Source: Jannaschia marina | GTDB lineage: Bacteria > Pseudomonadota > Alphaproteobacteria > Rhodobacterales > Rhodobacteraceae | Length of the DNA stretch: 64,000 bases | NCBI RefSeq assembly: GCF_013404595.1 | Contig: NZ_JABVAX010000001.1 | Coordinates: 248,001 to 312,000, forward strand | Direction: 5' to 3' | Shown here: piece after piece, positions 23,170 to 32,428 of the stretch | Numbering within the stretch: the stretch's first letter is position 1 | Layout: the number at the start of each line of letters is the position of its first letter | Notes under the pieces: model-generated | The model's input: only the letters and a program-made list of their open reading frames with translations | What the model was told of the DNA's origin: nothing | Databases searched by the model: none | Translations under genes and position numbers: made by a program

Positions 23170-25818
23170 TTACGCCCCCGCGCGCTCCGCCGCCCGGCTG
23201 ACCGCGCCGCGCAGTTTCTCGGCCAGGGCGTCCTGCTTGGCCTTCGACCAGATCTTCAGGCCGAAGAGATCCTTCACGTAGAAGCTGTCGACGACCTGCG
23301 CGCCATAGGTCGCGATGACGGCCTGGCTGATGTAGATGTTCGACTGCGCCAGAACCTGCGTCAGATCGTAGAGCAGGCCCGGGCGGTCGCGGGTGTCGAC
23401 CTCGATGATCGTGTAGATGTCCGACCCCTCGTTGTCGAAGCTGATGTTGGTCGGCACCTGGAACTTGCGCTCGCGCTTCTTGATCTCGCGGCCTTCGAGC
23501 GCGCGGCGGGTTGCGACCTCGCCGCGGAGGATCTTCTCGATCATGCCCCGCAGGCGCGGCAGGCGCGACGGCTCGTAGGGGTGGCCCTCCGCGTCCTGCA
23601 GCCAGAAGGCCGACGTCGCGAAGCCGTCCTTCGACGTATAGGTGCGCGCGTCCACGATATTCGCCCCGGCGAGCGAAAGCGCGCCGGCCAGCCGGGAAAA
23701 GATGCCCGGATGGTCATGGCAGGCCATGAGCGCGCGGGTGGCGTCGCGGTCCTCGTCAGCCTCGAGATCGACGCGCACGTCTCCGTCGGGCAGATCGTGC
23801 AGCATCTCGGCAAAGCGGATCTGCGCCGCCGTCGGGATGCCCTGCCAATAGGGGCCGTAGTGACGCCCGATCTCGGCACGCAGCGCCCCTTCCGACCACT
23901 CGGGCAGGGCTTCCCGGAAGAGCTGCTTGGCGCGCTTGTCGCGGGTCTCGCGGTTGACGTCCTCCAGCCCGTTTTCGAGCGCGGCGGCGGTGGCGCGGTG
24001 CAGCGCCCGGATCATCTGCGCCTTCCAGTTGTTCCAGACGTTCGGACCCACCCCGCGGATGTCGCAGACGGTCACGACGGTCAGCAGATCCAGCCGCTCG
24101 CGTGTCTTCACCGCCTTGGCGAAGTCGCGGATCGTGCGCGGGTCGGCGATGTCGCGCTTCTGCGCCATGTCCGACATCAGAAGGTGATGGCGAACGAGCC
24201 ATTCGACCGCCTCGGCCTCCTTCGCCTTCAGCCCGAGCCGGGGCGCGACCGTCCGCGCGATCCGCGCACCCAGGACGGAATGATCCTCGGGCCGGCCCTT
24301 GCCGATGTCGTGCAGCAGGAGCGCGACGTAGAGGATGCGCCGGTTCACCCCCTTCTTCAGGATCTCCGAGCAGAGCGGCAGCGACTCCTGCAGCTCCTCC
24401 CGCTCGATCTGGGCGAGGTGCGAGATGACCTGAATGGTGTGTTCGTCGACCGTGTAGGAATGATACATATTGAACTGCATCATCGCGACGATCGGCGCGA
24501 ACTCGGGGATGAAGGCCGACAGGATCTCTAGCTCGTTCATCCGCCGCAGCGCACGTTCCGGGTTGCCGTGCTTGAGGAGAAGGCCGAGGAACAGCCGCGC
24601 CGCCTCGGGCGTCTCGCGGAATTCACGGTCGATCAGATGCCGGTTCGCCGCGATCAGCCGCATCGCATGAGGATGCAGCAGAAGGCCCGTGCGCAACGCC
24701 TCCTCGAAGATGCCCAGCATGTTGAGCGGCGTCCCGAGGAACGCCGCCTCGTCCTTCACGTCGAGTCGGCCCTGCCGCTCGACGTAGGGGGCCTTCACCC
24801 GGCGGCGGCGCTTGAAGAAGCCGATCAGCTTCGGCTCCTGCTTGATGTTGTCCGCCTCGAGCGCGACGAGCAGGATCCGCGTCAATTCACCGACGCGGGT
24901 GGCGTGGCGGAAGTAGTCCTGCATGAAGTGCTCGACCGCGCGCCGGCCCGCGTGATCACGGTAGCCCATGGCCGCCGCCACCTCGACCTGCATGTCGAAC
25001 GACAGCACGTCGGCTGCCCGGTTCGCGATCAGGTGCAGGTGGCAGCGTACGCACCAGAGGAAGCGTTCCGCCGCCTCGAAGGCATCGAATTCGTCGGCTG
25101 TGAAGACGCCCAGGCCGACAAGGGCGGCGGCATCTTCGACGTGGTAGCGGTACTTGGTGATCCAGTAGAGCGCCTGCAGATCGCGCAGGCCGCCCTTGGC
25201 CTCCTTGACGTTGGGCTCCAGGATATAGCGTTGCCCACCCTGCTTGCGGTGGCGCTCCGAGCGTTCCCCGAGCTTCGCCTCGATGAAATCCGCCGCCGTC
25301 GTCCCGAAGAGATCGGACCAGAGCCGGGACTCCAGCGTTTCGGCCAGCGCGTCATCCCCGCAGATCAGCCGCCGTTCGAGCAGGGACGTGCGGATCGTGT
25401 AGTCCTCGCCGCCGAGGCGGATGCAGTCCTTCACCGTGCGGGTGGAATGGCCGACCTTCAGTTTCAGATCCCACAGGATGTAGAGCATCGACTCCACGAC
25501 GCTCTCGACCCAGGGCGTCACCTTGTAGGGGGTCAGGAACAGCAGATCGACGTCGGAGTGGGGGGCCATCTCGCCCCGGCCGTAGCCACCGACACCCAGG
25601 ATCGCGAAGCGCTCGCCCTCGGTCGGGACCGGGCAGGGGTGCAGCACGCGCGTCGCCACGAGCCAGGCCGCCTGGACGATCCGGTCGGTCAGATGCGCGT
25701 AGGAGTGCGTGACACGGCGCGCCCGCGTGGGATCGGCCTCGAACCCGCGTCGGATGGCGGCGCGCCCGTCGGCCTGCGCGGCCGAAAGGGCGCGGACCGT
25801 CGCCCGCCGGATCTCCAT
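23170..25818 (-). CDS. glnD: Bifunctional uridylyltransferase/uridylyl-removing enzyme GlnD
   Basis: At least 882 residues. Domains in order are nucleotidyltransferase (VGGYGRGEMAPHSDVDLLFL, about 76-95), a GlnD PII-uridylyltransferase helical region, an HD phosphodiesterase domain (ALLLHDIGKGRPEDHSVLGA) and two C-terminal ACT domains that sense glutamine. It modifies PII proteins to signal nitrogen status. The first ATG is at 25818, but the frame stays open upstream with GlnD-like sequence (LIVDPAAVFDAAAVLDGLWG), so translation probably begins at a non-ATG codon up to about 25950, close to or overlapping the preceding gene end. Confidence 0.95.
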   Translation of the reverse strand: MEIRRATVRALSAAQADGRAAIRRGFEADPTRARRVTHSYAHLTDRIVQAAWLVATRVLHPCPVPTEGERFAILGVGGYGRGEMAPHSDVDLLFLTPYKVTPWVESVVESMLYILWDLKLKVGHSTRTVKDCIRLGGEDYTIRTSLLERRLICGDDALAETLESRLWSDLFGTTAADFIEAKLGERSERHRKQGGQRYILEPNVKEAKGGLRDLQALYWITKYRYHVEDAAALVGLGVFTADEFDAFEAAERFLWCVRCHLHLIANRAADVLSFDMQVEVAAAMGYRDHAGRRAVEHFMQDYFRHATRVGELTRILLVALEADNIKQEPKLIGFFKRRRRVKAPYVERQGRLDVKDEAAFLGTPLNMLGIFEEALRTGLLLHPHAMRLIAANRHLIDREFRETPEAARLFLGLLLKHGNPERALRRMNELEILSAFIPEFAPIVAMMQFNMYHSYTVDEHTIQVISHLAQIEREELQESLPLCSEILKKGVNRRILYVALLLHDIGKGRPEDHSVLGARIARTVAPRLGLKAKEAEAVEWLVRHHLLMSDMAQKRDIADPRTIRDFAKAVKTRERLDLLTVVTVCDIRGVGPNVWNNWKAQMIRALHRATAAALENGLEDVNRETRDKRAKQLFREALPEWSEGALRAEIGRHYGPYWQGIPTAAQIRFAEMLHDLPDGDVRVDLEADEDRDATRALMACHDHPGIFSRLAGALSLAGANIVDARTYTSKDGFATSAFWLQDAEGHPYEPSRLPRLRGMIEKILRGEVATRRALEGREIKKRERKFQVPTNISFDNEGSDIYTIIEVDTRDRPGLLYDLTQVLAQSNIYISQAVIATYGAQVVDSFYVKDLFGLKIWSKAKQDALAEKLRGAVSRAAERAGA

Positions 25819-25960
25819 CGGATCGGGGCCGCAGGCCCGAAGGTCGCCCCACAGCCCGTCGAGGACCGCCGCCGCATCGAAAACGGCGGCGGGGTCGACG
25901 ATCAGGGGCGCGCCGCGGGCGGCGGGCAGATCCTCGTGGGTGAAGGCCGGGGCCGGGGGC

Positions 25961-27181
25961 TTACGAGCCGGCGCCGCCGAAGCTCTTGGGGGCAGGGCTG
26001 ACCACCTGTATCTGACGGTTGACGATCTGTGCGACGGCCAGCGCCCGGTCGATGGTGCCGTCGCCGCGCAGGCGGAATACCCCGCCCGTGCCGGCGAATC
26101 CAGCGTTCGATGTCAGCGAGCCGCGCCCGACCGTCGCCCCCCGGCGCGAGATCGCGCCGATCGCCGCCATCCCGTCGTAGGCCAGGTTCGCGATCGGGTG
26201 CGGCTGGCCGCTGTAGGCGGCGCTGTAGCGGGTGCGGAACTGCGAAAGCGGGGCCGGATCCGGCAGTGCGAAATAGCCGCCCTGCAGCCCGGGCAGTTGC
26301 AGCGCCTCGGCCGGGATGTCCCAGCGGCTGAGCCCGAGGAAGCGGAACTCCTCGCCCCCGATCCCGGCTTCCGACAGGAGTTGCGAGATCACCGGCAGGT
26401 CGCCCGAGGTGTTGCCCGTCAGGAAGACGGCGTTCGAATTGGTCTCCCGCGCGCGGGCGGCGATGCCGGGAACGGCCGACTGGATGCCCTGCTGGCTCAG
26501 CTCGTAGGGAACCGATCCGGTGATCTGCGCGCGCGTTCCCTGGGCCGCGGCCACGACGGCCGAATTCGCGATCTGACCGTTCGCGTTGTTCGCATGGGTG
26601 ACGAGGACGCGGTTGCGGCCCTGGGCCGCCGCATAGGACAGCACCCGGCGCGCGGTGTTCTCGAAGGTGTTGCCGATGACCCAGACGTTGCCGCCGGCGA
26701 TTGAGGTGTTGTTGGAGAAGCTCAGGACCGGCACGCCCGACCGCGCCGCGGCCACGCCCGCCGCCGCCGCGTTGTCGGCATAGAGTGGCCCGAGGATGAC
26801 CTGCGCGCCCTCGCCGACGGCGCGGCCGGCGGCGGCCCCGGCCCCGGCCGGCGTGCCCTGCGTCGGGTAGACGGTGATCGAGACGACCCCCTCGCCGAGG
26901 TCCGACGCGGCGAGCCGCGCCGCGTTCTCGAGACTGCGCGCGACGCCCGCGTCCGTCGATCGGCTCGACTCGTAGGGCAGCAGCAGCGCGACCTTCGTGG
27001 GGCCGTCGCCCGACACGCCGTCGCCGCCGGACCCGCCACCGAGGCTCGGCACTGCGACGTTACAGGCCGCGAGCGCCGCGCCGGCCACGGTGGCGACGGC
27101 AACGGTGCGCAGGCGATGCGCGGCCTTGCGCGCTCCCCGCGCGAATGAGACGAACAGGTCGGTCATGCGGTTACATGTCAT
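25961..27181 (-). CDS. Penicillin-binding protein activator (LpoA-type lipoprotein)
   Basis: A 406-residue lipoprotein with a periplasmic-binding fold. The N-terminal membrane segment ends in a lipobox GAALAAC, and the mature part starts after a Gly/Ser linker with TKVALLLPYESSRSTDAG. The fold is of the Leu/Ile/Val-binding (PBP activator, PF04348-like) type. In gamma-proteobacteria LpoA activates PBP1A at the outer membrane. Start at 27181 is chosen because GGGGGAG lies 8 bases upstream; a later ATG at 27166 is possible. It is followed directly by glnD, and divergent from rsmI. Confidence 0.85.
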   Translation of the reverse strand: MTCNRMTDLFVSFARGARKAAHRLRTVAVATVAGAALAACNVAVPSLGGGSGGDGVSGDGPTKVALLLPYESSRSTDAGVARSLENAARLAASDLGEGVVSITVYPTQGTPAGAGAAAGRAVGEGAQVILGPLYADNAAAAGVAAARSGVPVLSFSNNTSIAGGNVWVIGNTFENTARRVLSYAAAQGRNRVLVTHANNANGQIANSAVVAAAQGTRAQITGSVPYELSQQGIQSAVPGIAARARETNSNAVFLTGNTSGDLPVISQLLSEAGIGGEEFRFLGLSRWDIPAEALQLPGLQGGYFALPDPAPLSQFRTRYSAAYSGQPHPIANLAYDGMAAIGAISRRGATVGRGSLTSNAGFAGTGGVFRLRGDGTIDRALAVAQIVNRQIQVVSPAPKSFGGAGS

Positions 27182-27282
27182 CAGGCGATCTCCCCCGGGT
27201 CGGCCGAACACGGCCTCGTGATGCCCAAACGGATAAAGCGGCGCTCCCGGGGAGTAAACGCCGGAACCCGAGGAGATGCGAA

Positions 27283-28152
27283 ATGGCGGAGATCGGCAGG
27301 ATCGAGGCGGGGCTGCACCTGGTCGCGGTGCCCATCGGCGCGGCCCGCGACATCACCCTGCGCGCCCTCGATCTGCTCGCGGGGGCCGACGTGCTCGCCG
27401 CCGAGGACACGCGCGCGCTAAGACGGCTGATGGAGATCCACGGGGTCGCGCTCGGCGACCGGCCGCTCGTGGCCTACCACGACCACAACGGGGCGAAGAC
27501 ACGACCGCGGCTTCTGGCCGCGCTGCGGGAGGGCCGGTCGGTGGCCTATGCGTCGGAGGCCGGCACGCCTCTCGTCGCGGACCCGGGCTTCCAGCTCGGT
27601 GTCGAGGCCCATGCGCTCGGCGTGCCCGTGCGCGCGGCCCCGGGGGCCAGTGCCGTGCTCGCCGCGCTCTGCGTGGGGGGGCTGCCGACGGACCGCTTCT
27701 TCTTCAACGGCTTTCTGCCTCCGAAGCGGGCGGCGCGGCGCGCGGCGCTCGCGGCGCTGGAACGGGTGCCGGGCACGCTCGTCTTCTACGAGTCGCCCAA
27801 GCGCCTCGCCGCGATGCTCGCGGATGCCGCGGCCGTTCTCGGAAATCGGGAGGCCGCTGTCTGCCGCGAGCTGACGAAGCGCTTCGAGGAGGTGCGGCGC
27901 GGTCTGCTCGCGGACCTGTCCGACAGCTATGGCGATCAGGCCCCGAAGGGCGAGATCGTCGTGCTGATCGACCGGCCGGCCGAACGCGCCGTCGACGACA
28001 GACAGATCGAGGCGGCGCTGCGGGACGCCCTGGCGGGCAGTTCGGTAAAATCCGCGGCAAAAGACGTTTCCGAAAACCTGGGGGTTGCGCGTAACGTTGC
28101 CTATCAGATGGCCCTGCGGATCCGGGCGGACGACGACGGGAGCGACGATTGA
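27283..28152 (+). CDS. rsmI: 16S rRNA (cytidine(1402)-2'-O)-methyltransferase RsmI
   Basis: A 289-residue tetrapyrrole-methylase-fold enzyme. Motifs are LHLVAVPIGAARDITLRALD, ADVLAAEDTR, YASEAGTPLVADPG and PGASAVLAALCVGGLPTDRFFFNGFLP, the classic RsmI series. It uses SAM to 2'-O-methylate C1402 in the ribosomal decoding centre. GAGGAG lies 8 bases before the ATG. The stop overlaps the TTG start of yraN. The pairing of an LpoA-like gene divergent to rsmI and yraN is conserved in many proteobacteria. Confidence 0.95.
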   Translation: MAEIGRIEAGLHLVAVPIGAARDITLRALDLLAGADVLAAEDTRALRRLMEIHGVALGDRPLVAYHDHNGAKTRPRLLAALREGRSVAYASEAGTPLVADPGFQLGVEAHALGVPVRAAPGASAVLAALCVGGLPTDRFFFNGFLPPKRAARRAALAALERVPGTLVFYESPKRLAAMLADAAAVLGNREAAVCRELTKRFEEVRRGLLADLSDSYGDQAPKGEIVVLIDRPAERAVDDRQIEAALRDALAGSSVKSAAKDVSENLGVARNVAYQMALRIRADDDGSDD

Positions 28153-28502
28153 GCGGAACGACATCCTATCATGCGGGCCTCTCGGCCGAAGCGAGCGTCG
28201 CGCGCCTCTACAAGCGAACCGGTCATCAGGTGGTCGCGCAGCGCTGGCGCGGTCGCGGCGGCGAGATCGACGTGATCGCCCAGACGGGTGCGGAAACCGT
28301 CTTCATCGAGGTCAAGCAGAGCGAGAGCCATGCCGCGGCGGCGACCCGTGTGAGCGATCGGCAGATCGCGCGTCTTTTCGATTGCGCGCGCGAATACATG
28401 GCCGGGCTGCCCGACGGGCAGTTGAGCCTGGTCCGTTTCGATATCGCGCTCGTGGACGGCACGGGCCGGATCGAAATCATCGAGAACGCGCTGGCGGCCT
28501 GA
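28149..28502 (+). CDS. yraN: YraN family (UPF0102) endonuclease-like protein
   Basis: A 117-residue protein with the PD-(D/E)xK nuclease-like core: RGRGGEIDVIAQ and TVFIEVKQ provide the acidic residues and lysine. The start codon is TTG, overlapping the rsmI stop. The function of YraN is not established, although the fold resembles archaeal Holliday junction resolvases. Length matches the family. Confidence 0.9.
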   Translation: MSGTTSYHAGLSAEASVARLYKRTGHQVVAQRWRGRGGEIDVIAQTGAETVFIEVKQSESHAAAATRVSDRQIARLFDCAREYMAGLPDGQLSLVRFDIALVDGTGRIEIIENALAA

Positions 28503-28607
28503 GGACCCTGCCCGGGTCCGACCCCTGTGCTCACCCTGCGCGGGCGCACATTGTCTCCGGGACGGGGCTCGGGCATCTAGGGCGGACAGATTGCCCAGGA
28601 TACCGCC

Positions 28608-29561
28608 ATGCCCCAGACCAGACCGCTGACCGTCGGCTTTCAGATGGACCCGATGGAGGGCGTCGACATCCGGGCCGACAGCACCTTCCGCATCGCGCTC
28701 GAAGCGCAGAGGCGCGGCCACTCTCTGATCTACTGGACGCCCGACAAACTCGCCTACGTCGAGGGGCGCGTCACGGCCCGGGGCCGCTCGATGGAACTAC
28801 GCCATGAGCCCGGCAACCACGTCACCCTCGGCGCGTATCAGGACTACGATCTCGCCGACCTCGATGTCGTCTGGCTGCGCCAGGATCCGCCCTTCGACAT
28901 GGGCTACATCACCACCACGCATCTTCTCGACCGGGTGCATCCCGACACGCTCGTCGTCAACGACCCGAGCTGGGTGCGCGCGTGGCCCGAGAAGCTCATG
29001 GTGCTGGATTTCGCCGATCTGACGCCGCCGACCGCCATTGCCCGAGACCTGGAGACGCTCAAGGCCTTCAAGGCCCGCCATGGCGACGTGATCCTGAAGC
29101 CGCTCTACGGCAATGGCGGGGCCGGTGTCTTCCGCCTGACTCGGGACGATCGCAATCTCAATTCGCTGCACGAGCTCTTCAGCGCGATCAACCGCGAGCC
29201 GCTCATCATGCAGAAGTTCCTGCCGGCGGTCTCCAAGGGCGACAAGCGTGTGATCCTCGTAGATGGGGAGCCGGTCGGCGCGATCAACCGCGTGCCGGCC
29301 GAGGGCGAGACGCGGTCGAACATGCACGTCGGTGGCCGGCCCGAGAAGGTTGCGCTGACGGACCGCGACCGCGAGATCTGCGCGACGATCGGTCCGCGTC
29401 TGCGAGACGCAGGGCAGATCTTCGTCGGCATCGACGTGATCGGCGATTGGCTGACCGAGATCAACCTGACGTCACCCACCGGCCTGCAGGAGCTGGAGGC
29501 CTTCGACGGCACCAACGCCAGCGCCCTCATCTGGGAGGCTATCGAGCGCCAGCGCGCCTGA
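28608..29561 (+). CDS. gshB: Glutathione synthetase
   Basis: A 317-residue ATP-grasp enzyme. It shows the GSH synthetase N-terminal domain ([20 protein letters not shown]) and the ATP-grasp segments [18 protein letters not shown] and [24 protein letters not shown]. It joins gamma-glutamylcysteine and glycine in the cytoplasm. It follows yraN after 105 bases, as in many alphaproteobacteria, and converges on comM with a 3-base gap. Confidence 0.95.
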   Translation: MPQTRPLTVGFQMDPMEGVDIRADSTFRIALEAQRRGHSLIYWTPDKLAYVEGRVTARGRSMELRHEPGNHVTLGAYQDYDLADLDVVWLRQDPPFDMGYITTTHLLDRVHPDTLVVNDPSWVRAWPEKLMVLDFADLTPPTAIARDLETLKAFKARHGDVILKPLYGNGGAGVFRLTRDDRNLNSLHELFSAINREPLIMQKFLPAVSKGDKRVILVDGEPVGAINRVPAEGETRSNMHVGGRPEKVALTDRDREICATIGPRLRDAGQIFVGIDVIGDWLTEINLTSPTGLQELEAFDGTNASALIWEAIERQRA

Positions 29562-29564
29562 CGC

Positions 29565-31073
29565 TCAGGTCGCCGCGACCAGCCGATAGGACAATGCCTC
29601 GGCGACATGCGGACGCCGTACCTCCTCGCTCGCATCAAGGTCGGCGATGGTGCGTGCGACCTTGAGGATGCGGTGGTAGCCGCGCGCCGACAGGCCGAAC
29701 CGCTCCACCGCGCGCATCAGGATATCGCGCCCTTCGGCATCGGGCGTGGCGATTTCCATCAGGTGATCTCCGGCCACATCGGCGTTGACCGTGACGTCCG
29801 GGCGCGCGGCGTAGCGCCGCGCCTGCACGTCCCGCGCCGCGGCGACGCGGGCGGCGACCGTCTCGGAGGTCTCGCCCGTGGGCGCGCGCGAGAGGTCGGA
29901 GACTTCGACGGCCGGCACCTCGAGACGCAGGTCGAAGCGGTCCATCAGCGGCCCCGAGATCTTGCCCATGTAGTCCGCGCCGCAGCCCGGCGCGCGGGTG
30001 CAGGCCTTCTCGGGATCGAAGAGCATCCCGCAGCGGCAGGGGTTGGCGGCTGCCACCAAGAGGAACCGGCAGGGGTAGCGGACATGCGCGTTGGCGCGGG
30101 CAATCGTGACCTCCCCGGTCTCGATCGGCTGGCGCAGGGTTTCGAGCACCGCGCGGGGAAATTCCGGGAATTCGTCCATGAAAAGCACGCCGTGGTGGGC
30201 GAGACTGATCTGCCCCGGCCCGGCACGCTTGCCGCCCCCGGCGATGGCGGCGACGGAGGCCGTGTGATGCGGCTCCTGAAAGGGGCGGCGATGGAGGATC
30301 CCGCTCGTGTCGAGCGTGCCGGCGAGCGAATGGATCATCGAGGTTTCGAGCGACTCGTGCGGGGTGAGCGGCGGCAGCAGACCCGGGAGTCGCGCGGCCA
30401 GCATGGATTTGCCCGCGCCGGGTGGGCCGACCATGAAAACGTGATGGCGCCCGGCGGCCGCGATCTCGAGCGCCCGCTTGGCGCGCGCCTGGCCCCGCAC
30501 GTCGCGCAGGCAGAGGCCGCTGCCCTCCGCCGCGATCCGCCCCGCGCGGGCGGGGGCGAGCGGGGCCGCGCCGGTCAGATGGTCCATCAGCGCCTTGAGC
30601 GAGGTCGCGCCGGTGACGGTCGCGTCGCCGACCCAGGCCGCCTCGGGGCCGCACCCCTCTGGGCAGAGCAGTTCCGCGTCGAGTTGCGCGGCAGTGACTG
30701 CCGCGGGCAGCGCCCCCGTCACGGGGACGAGCGCGCCGTCGAGCGACATCTCCCCGATGCCGAGCGCGCCGGCCACGCGTTCGGGCGGCACGATTTCGAG
30801 CGCGGCGAGAAGCGAGAGCGCGATGGGTAGGTCGAAATGCGCGCCCTCCTTCGGCAGATCGGCGGGCGAGAGGTTCACCGTCAGCTTCTTCGACGGCAGC
30901 GCGATGCCGAGCTCGGCCAGCGCCGTGCGTATGCGATCCTTCGCCTCGGAGACGGCCTTGTCGGGCAGGCCGACGACGGCGAAGCCGGGCAGGCCGGGCG
31001 TGACCGCGCATTGCACGTCGACCGGGCGGGCGTCGAGGCCTTCGAAGGCGACGGTCGTGGTGCGTGCGAGCAT
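29565..31073 (-). CDS. comM: YifB/ComM-family Mg-chelatase-like AAA ATPase
   Basis: A 502-residue protein. The N-terminal ChlI-like domain includes VQCAVTPGLPGFAVVGLPD, followed by the AAA module with Walker A (VGPPGAGKSMLAARLPGLLP), Walker B (GVLFMDEFPEF) and a C-terminal Mg_chelatase_C domain with a CRCG..C..C zinc-like cluster. ComM is a hexameric helicase promoting branch migration during recombination of incoming DNA; in Rhodobacter it is needed for gene-transfer-agent recipients. Two TTAACC repeats lie upstream. Confidence 0.93.
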   Translation of the reverse strand: MLARTTTVAFEGLDARPVDVQCAVTPGLPGFAVVGLPDKAVSEAKDRIRTALAELGIALPSKKLTVNLSPADLPKEGAHFDLPIALSLLAALEIVPPERVAGALGIGEMSLDGALVPVTGALPAAVTAAQLDAELLCPEGCGPEAAWVGDATVTGATSLKALMDHLTGAAPLAPARAGRIAAEGSGLCLRDVRGQARAKRALEIAAAGRHHVFMVGPPGAGKSMLAARLPGLLPPLTPHESLETSMIHSLAGTLDTSGILHRRPFQEPHHTASVAAIAGGGKRAGPGQISLAHHGVLFMDEFPEFPRAVLETLRQPIETGEVTIARANAHVRYPCRFLLVAAANPCRCGMLFDPEKACTRAPGCGADYMGKISGPLMDRFDLRLEVPAVEVSDLSRAPTGETSETVAARVAAARDVQARRYAARPDVTVNADVAGDHLMEIATPDAEGRDILMRAVERFGLSARGYHRILKVARTIADLDASEEVRRPHVAEALSYRLVAAT

Positions 31074-31097
31074 GGGTATCTCCCTGACCCGTGTTGG

Positions 31098-31129
31098 TTA
31101 ACCGGCCGGGAGTTGCGGAAGGGTTAACG
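31098..31129 (-). promoter_or_regulatory. Pair of TTAACC half-sites upstream of comM
   Basis: TTAA occurs at 31098-31101 and 31124-31127, both reading TTAACC on the minus strand and spaced 26 bases apart, just upstream of the comM start. They resemble CtrA half-sites but lack the 7-base spacing of a full site. They also fall close to the end of the upstream GST gene. Confidence 0.3.
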
Positions 31130-31131
31130 CG

Positions 31132-31812
31132 TCAGGACATCGGGAAGGGGGCCGTCGGCAGGCCCATGTCGTAGACTTCGAGCGTCCGGTCGCGGGCTTC
31201 GCCCTCCGCCCGCCATGCACGCAGCGGCGCGTGGGCCAGATGGGCCTCGACGTAGCGTTGTGCCCCGGCTCCGACGGATAGGCCATAGCCCGCGATGCGC
31301 ATGGCGACGGGCGCGTAGAAGGCGTCGGCGACCGTGTAGGCCCCGAAGAGCCACGGCCCGTCACCGGCCAAGCGTCGGGCTGCAGCCCAGAGCGTCTCGA
31401 TCCGGGCGAGGTCGGCGAGGACAGCGTCGTCGGGGGCAAACCCCTCCCATTTGACGCGGAGGTTCATCGGGCAGGCGCTGCGCAGGGCCGTGTGGCCCGA
31501 GTGCATTTCGGCCGTGATTGAGCGGGCCAGGGCGCGGGCCGCCGGATCTTTCGGCCAGAAGGCGATGTCCGGGTGGCGCTCGGCCAGGCCTTCGGCGATG
31601 GCGAGGCTGTCGGACCAGAGCGCGCCGTCCCCGGCGCGGGCGACGGGGACGGTCCGGGCGGGGGCCCAGTCGTCGAGCGTCGCGCGAAAGCTGTCGCGGT
31701 ACATCTCGTTCACTACGACCCGGACGGGAAGGTCGAAGGCCGCGAAGAGGAGCCAGCCACGCAGGCTCCAGGAGGAATAGGATCGGTCGCCGATCAGAAG
31801 CTCGTAACTCAT
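31132..31812 (-). CDS. Glutathione S-transferase family protein
   Basis: A 226-residue GST. The thioredoxin-like N-terminal domain begins YELLIGDRSYSSWSLRGWLLF, with the catalytic Ser region SYSSWS, and continues to DGALWSDSLAIAEGLAERHP, which holds the Ser that binds the gamma-glutamyl group. The C-terminal helical domain contains GPWLFGAYTVADAFYAPVAMRI. It probably conjugates or reduces electrophiles with glutathione in the cytoplasm; the substrate is unknown. Its start at 31812 lies 58 bases after the phosphatase gene stop. Confidence 0.88.
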   Translation of the reverse strand: MSYELLIGDRSYSSWSLRGWLLFAAFDLPVRVVVNEMYRDSFRATLDDWAPARTVPVARAGDGALWSDSLAIAEGLAERHPDIAFWPKDPAARALARSITAEMHSGHTALRSACPMNLRVKWEGFAPDDAVLADLARIETLWAAARRLAGDGPWLFGAYTVADAFYAPVAMRIAGYGLSVGAGAQRYVEAHLAHAPLRAWRAEGEARDRTLEVYDMGLPTAPFPMS

Positions 31813-31870
31813 GGCGTAGCCGTAGCAGCGTCGATGTCCCGCGCCCAACGACGAATGCTGATCCGCCACA

Positions 31871-32428
31871 TCACGGGACGCGATTGGCGAAGATTGCCGT
31901 CGGGCCGTTTGCCGTCAGGTCGATTCGCGTCAGGCTCAGGTTGTCGATCTTCTGCGCGAGCGCGTCGAAGGGCGGAAGGCCCGTCGCCCTTGCCCAAAGG
32001 GTCAGGATCACGCCCATATGTGCCACGACGATCAGGTCCGGCCCCCGCGCAAGCCGGGCGATGGCGGCCTGAACCCGGGCGTCGACGTCGTCCCAGCTTT
32101 CGCCGTTCGGGGCGCGCTGCGCCCCCGGTGCGTCGAAGTAGAAGCGCAGCGCCGGACTGTCGATGGAGTCGAAGGCCTGATCCTCCCAGTCGCCGTAGTG
32201 GAACTCCCGCAGGTCGCGTCTGTGTGGCAGGCGCCGGCGGGTGCTCTGGACCGCATCGGCCGTTGCGACGGCCCGGCGCAGGTCGCTGCTGACGATCGGC
32301 GCGTTTGGCAGCGTCGCGTCGAGCCGCGCCAGCGCCGCCCGATCCGAGAGATCGGCGGGCAGATCCGTCCAGCCGACCATCCGCTTCGCATGGGTCGGCC
32401 CGTGCCGGATGAGCCAGAGCCGCGTCAC
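31871..32428 (-). CDS. Histidine phosphatase, probably CobC-like alpha-ribazole phosphatase
   Basis: A 185-residue phosphoglycerate-mutase-fold phosphatase. Catalytic features are LIRHGPTHAKRMVGWTDLP (RHG motif), REFHYGDWEDQAFD with the acid/base Glu, and VVAHMGVIL with the second His. The GTG start at 32428 overlaps the cobU stop (GTGA), so it is co-translated with cobU. That context supports the CobC role of removing the 5'-phosphate from alpha-ribazole phosphate in cobalamin assembly, although other small-molecule phosphatases share this fold. Confidence 0.8.
   Translation of the reverse strand: MTRLWLIRHGPTHAKRMVGWTDLPADLSDRAALARLDATLPNAPIVSSDLRRAVATADAVQSTRRRLPHRRDLREFHYGDWEDQAFDSIDSPALRFYFDAPGAQRAPNGESWDDVDARVQAAIARLARGPDLIVVAHMGVILTLWARATGLPPFDALAQKIDNLSLTRIDLTANGPTAIFANRVP

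Noticed and set aside
19802..23281. A 1159-codon open frame on the plus strand across trpS, the rhomboid-like gene and murJ
   Set aside because: It lies antisense to two clearly real genes, has Arg/Gly/Asp/His-rich composition typical of the reverse frame of GC-rich coding DNA, and shows no domain.
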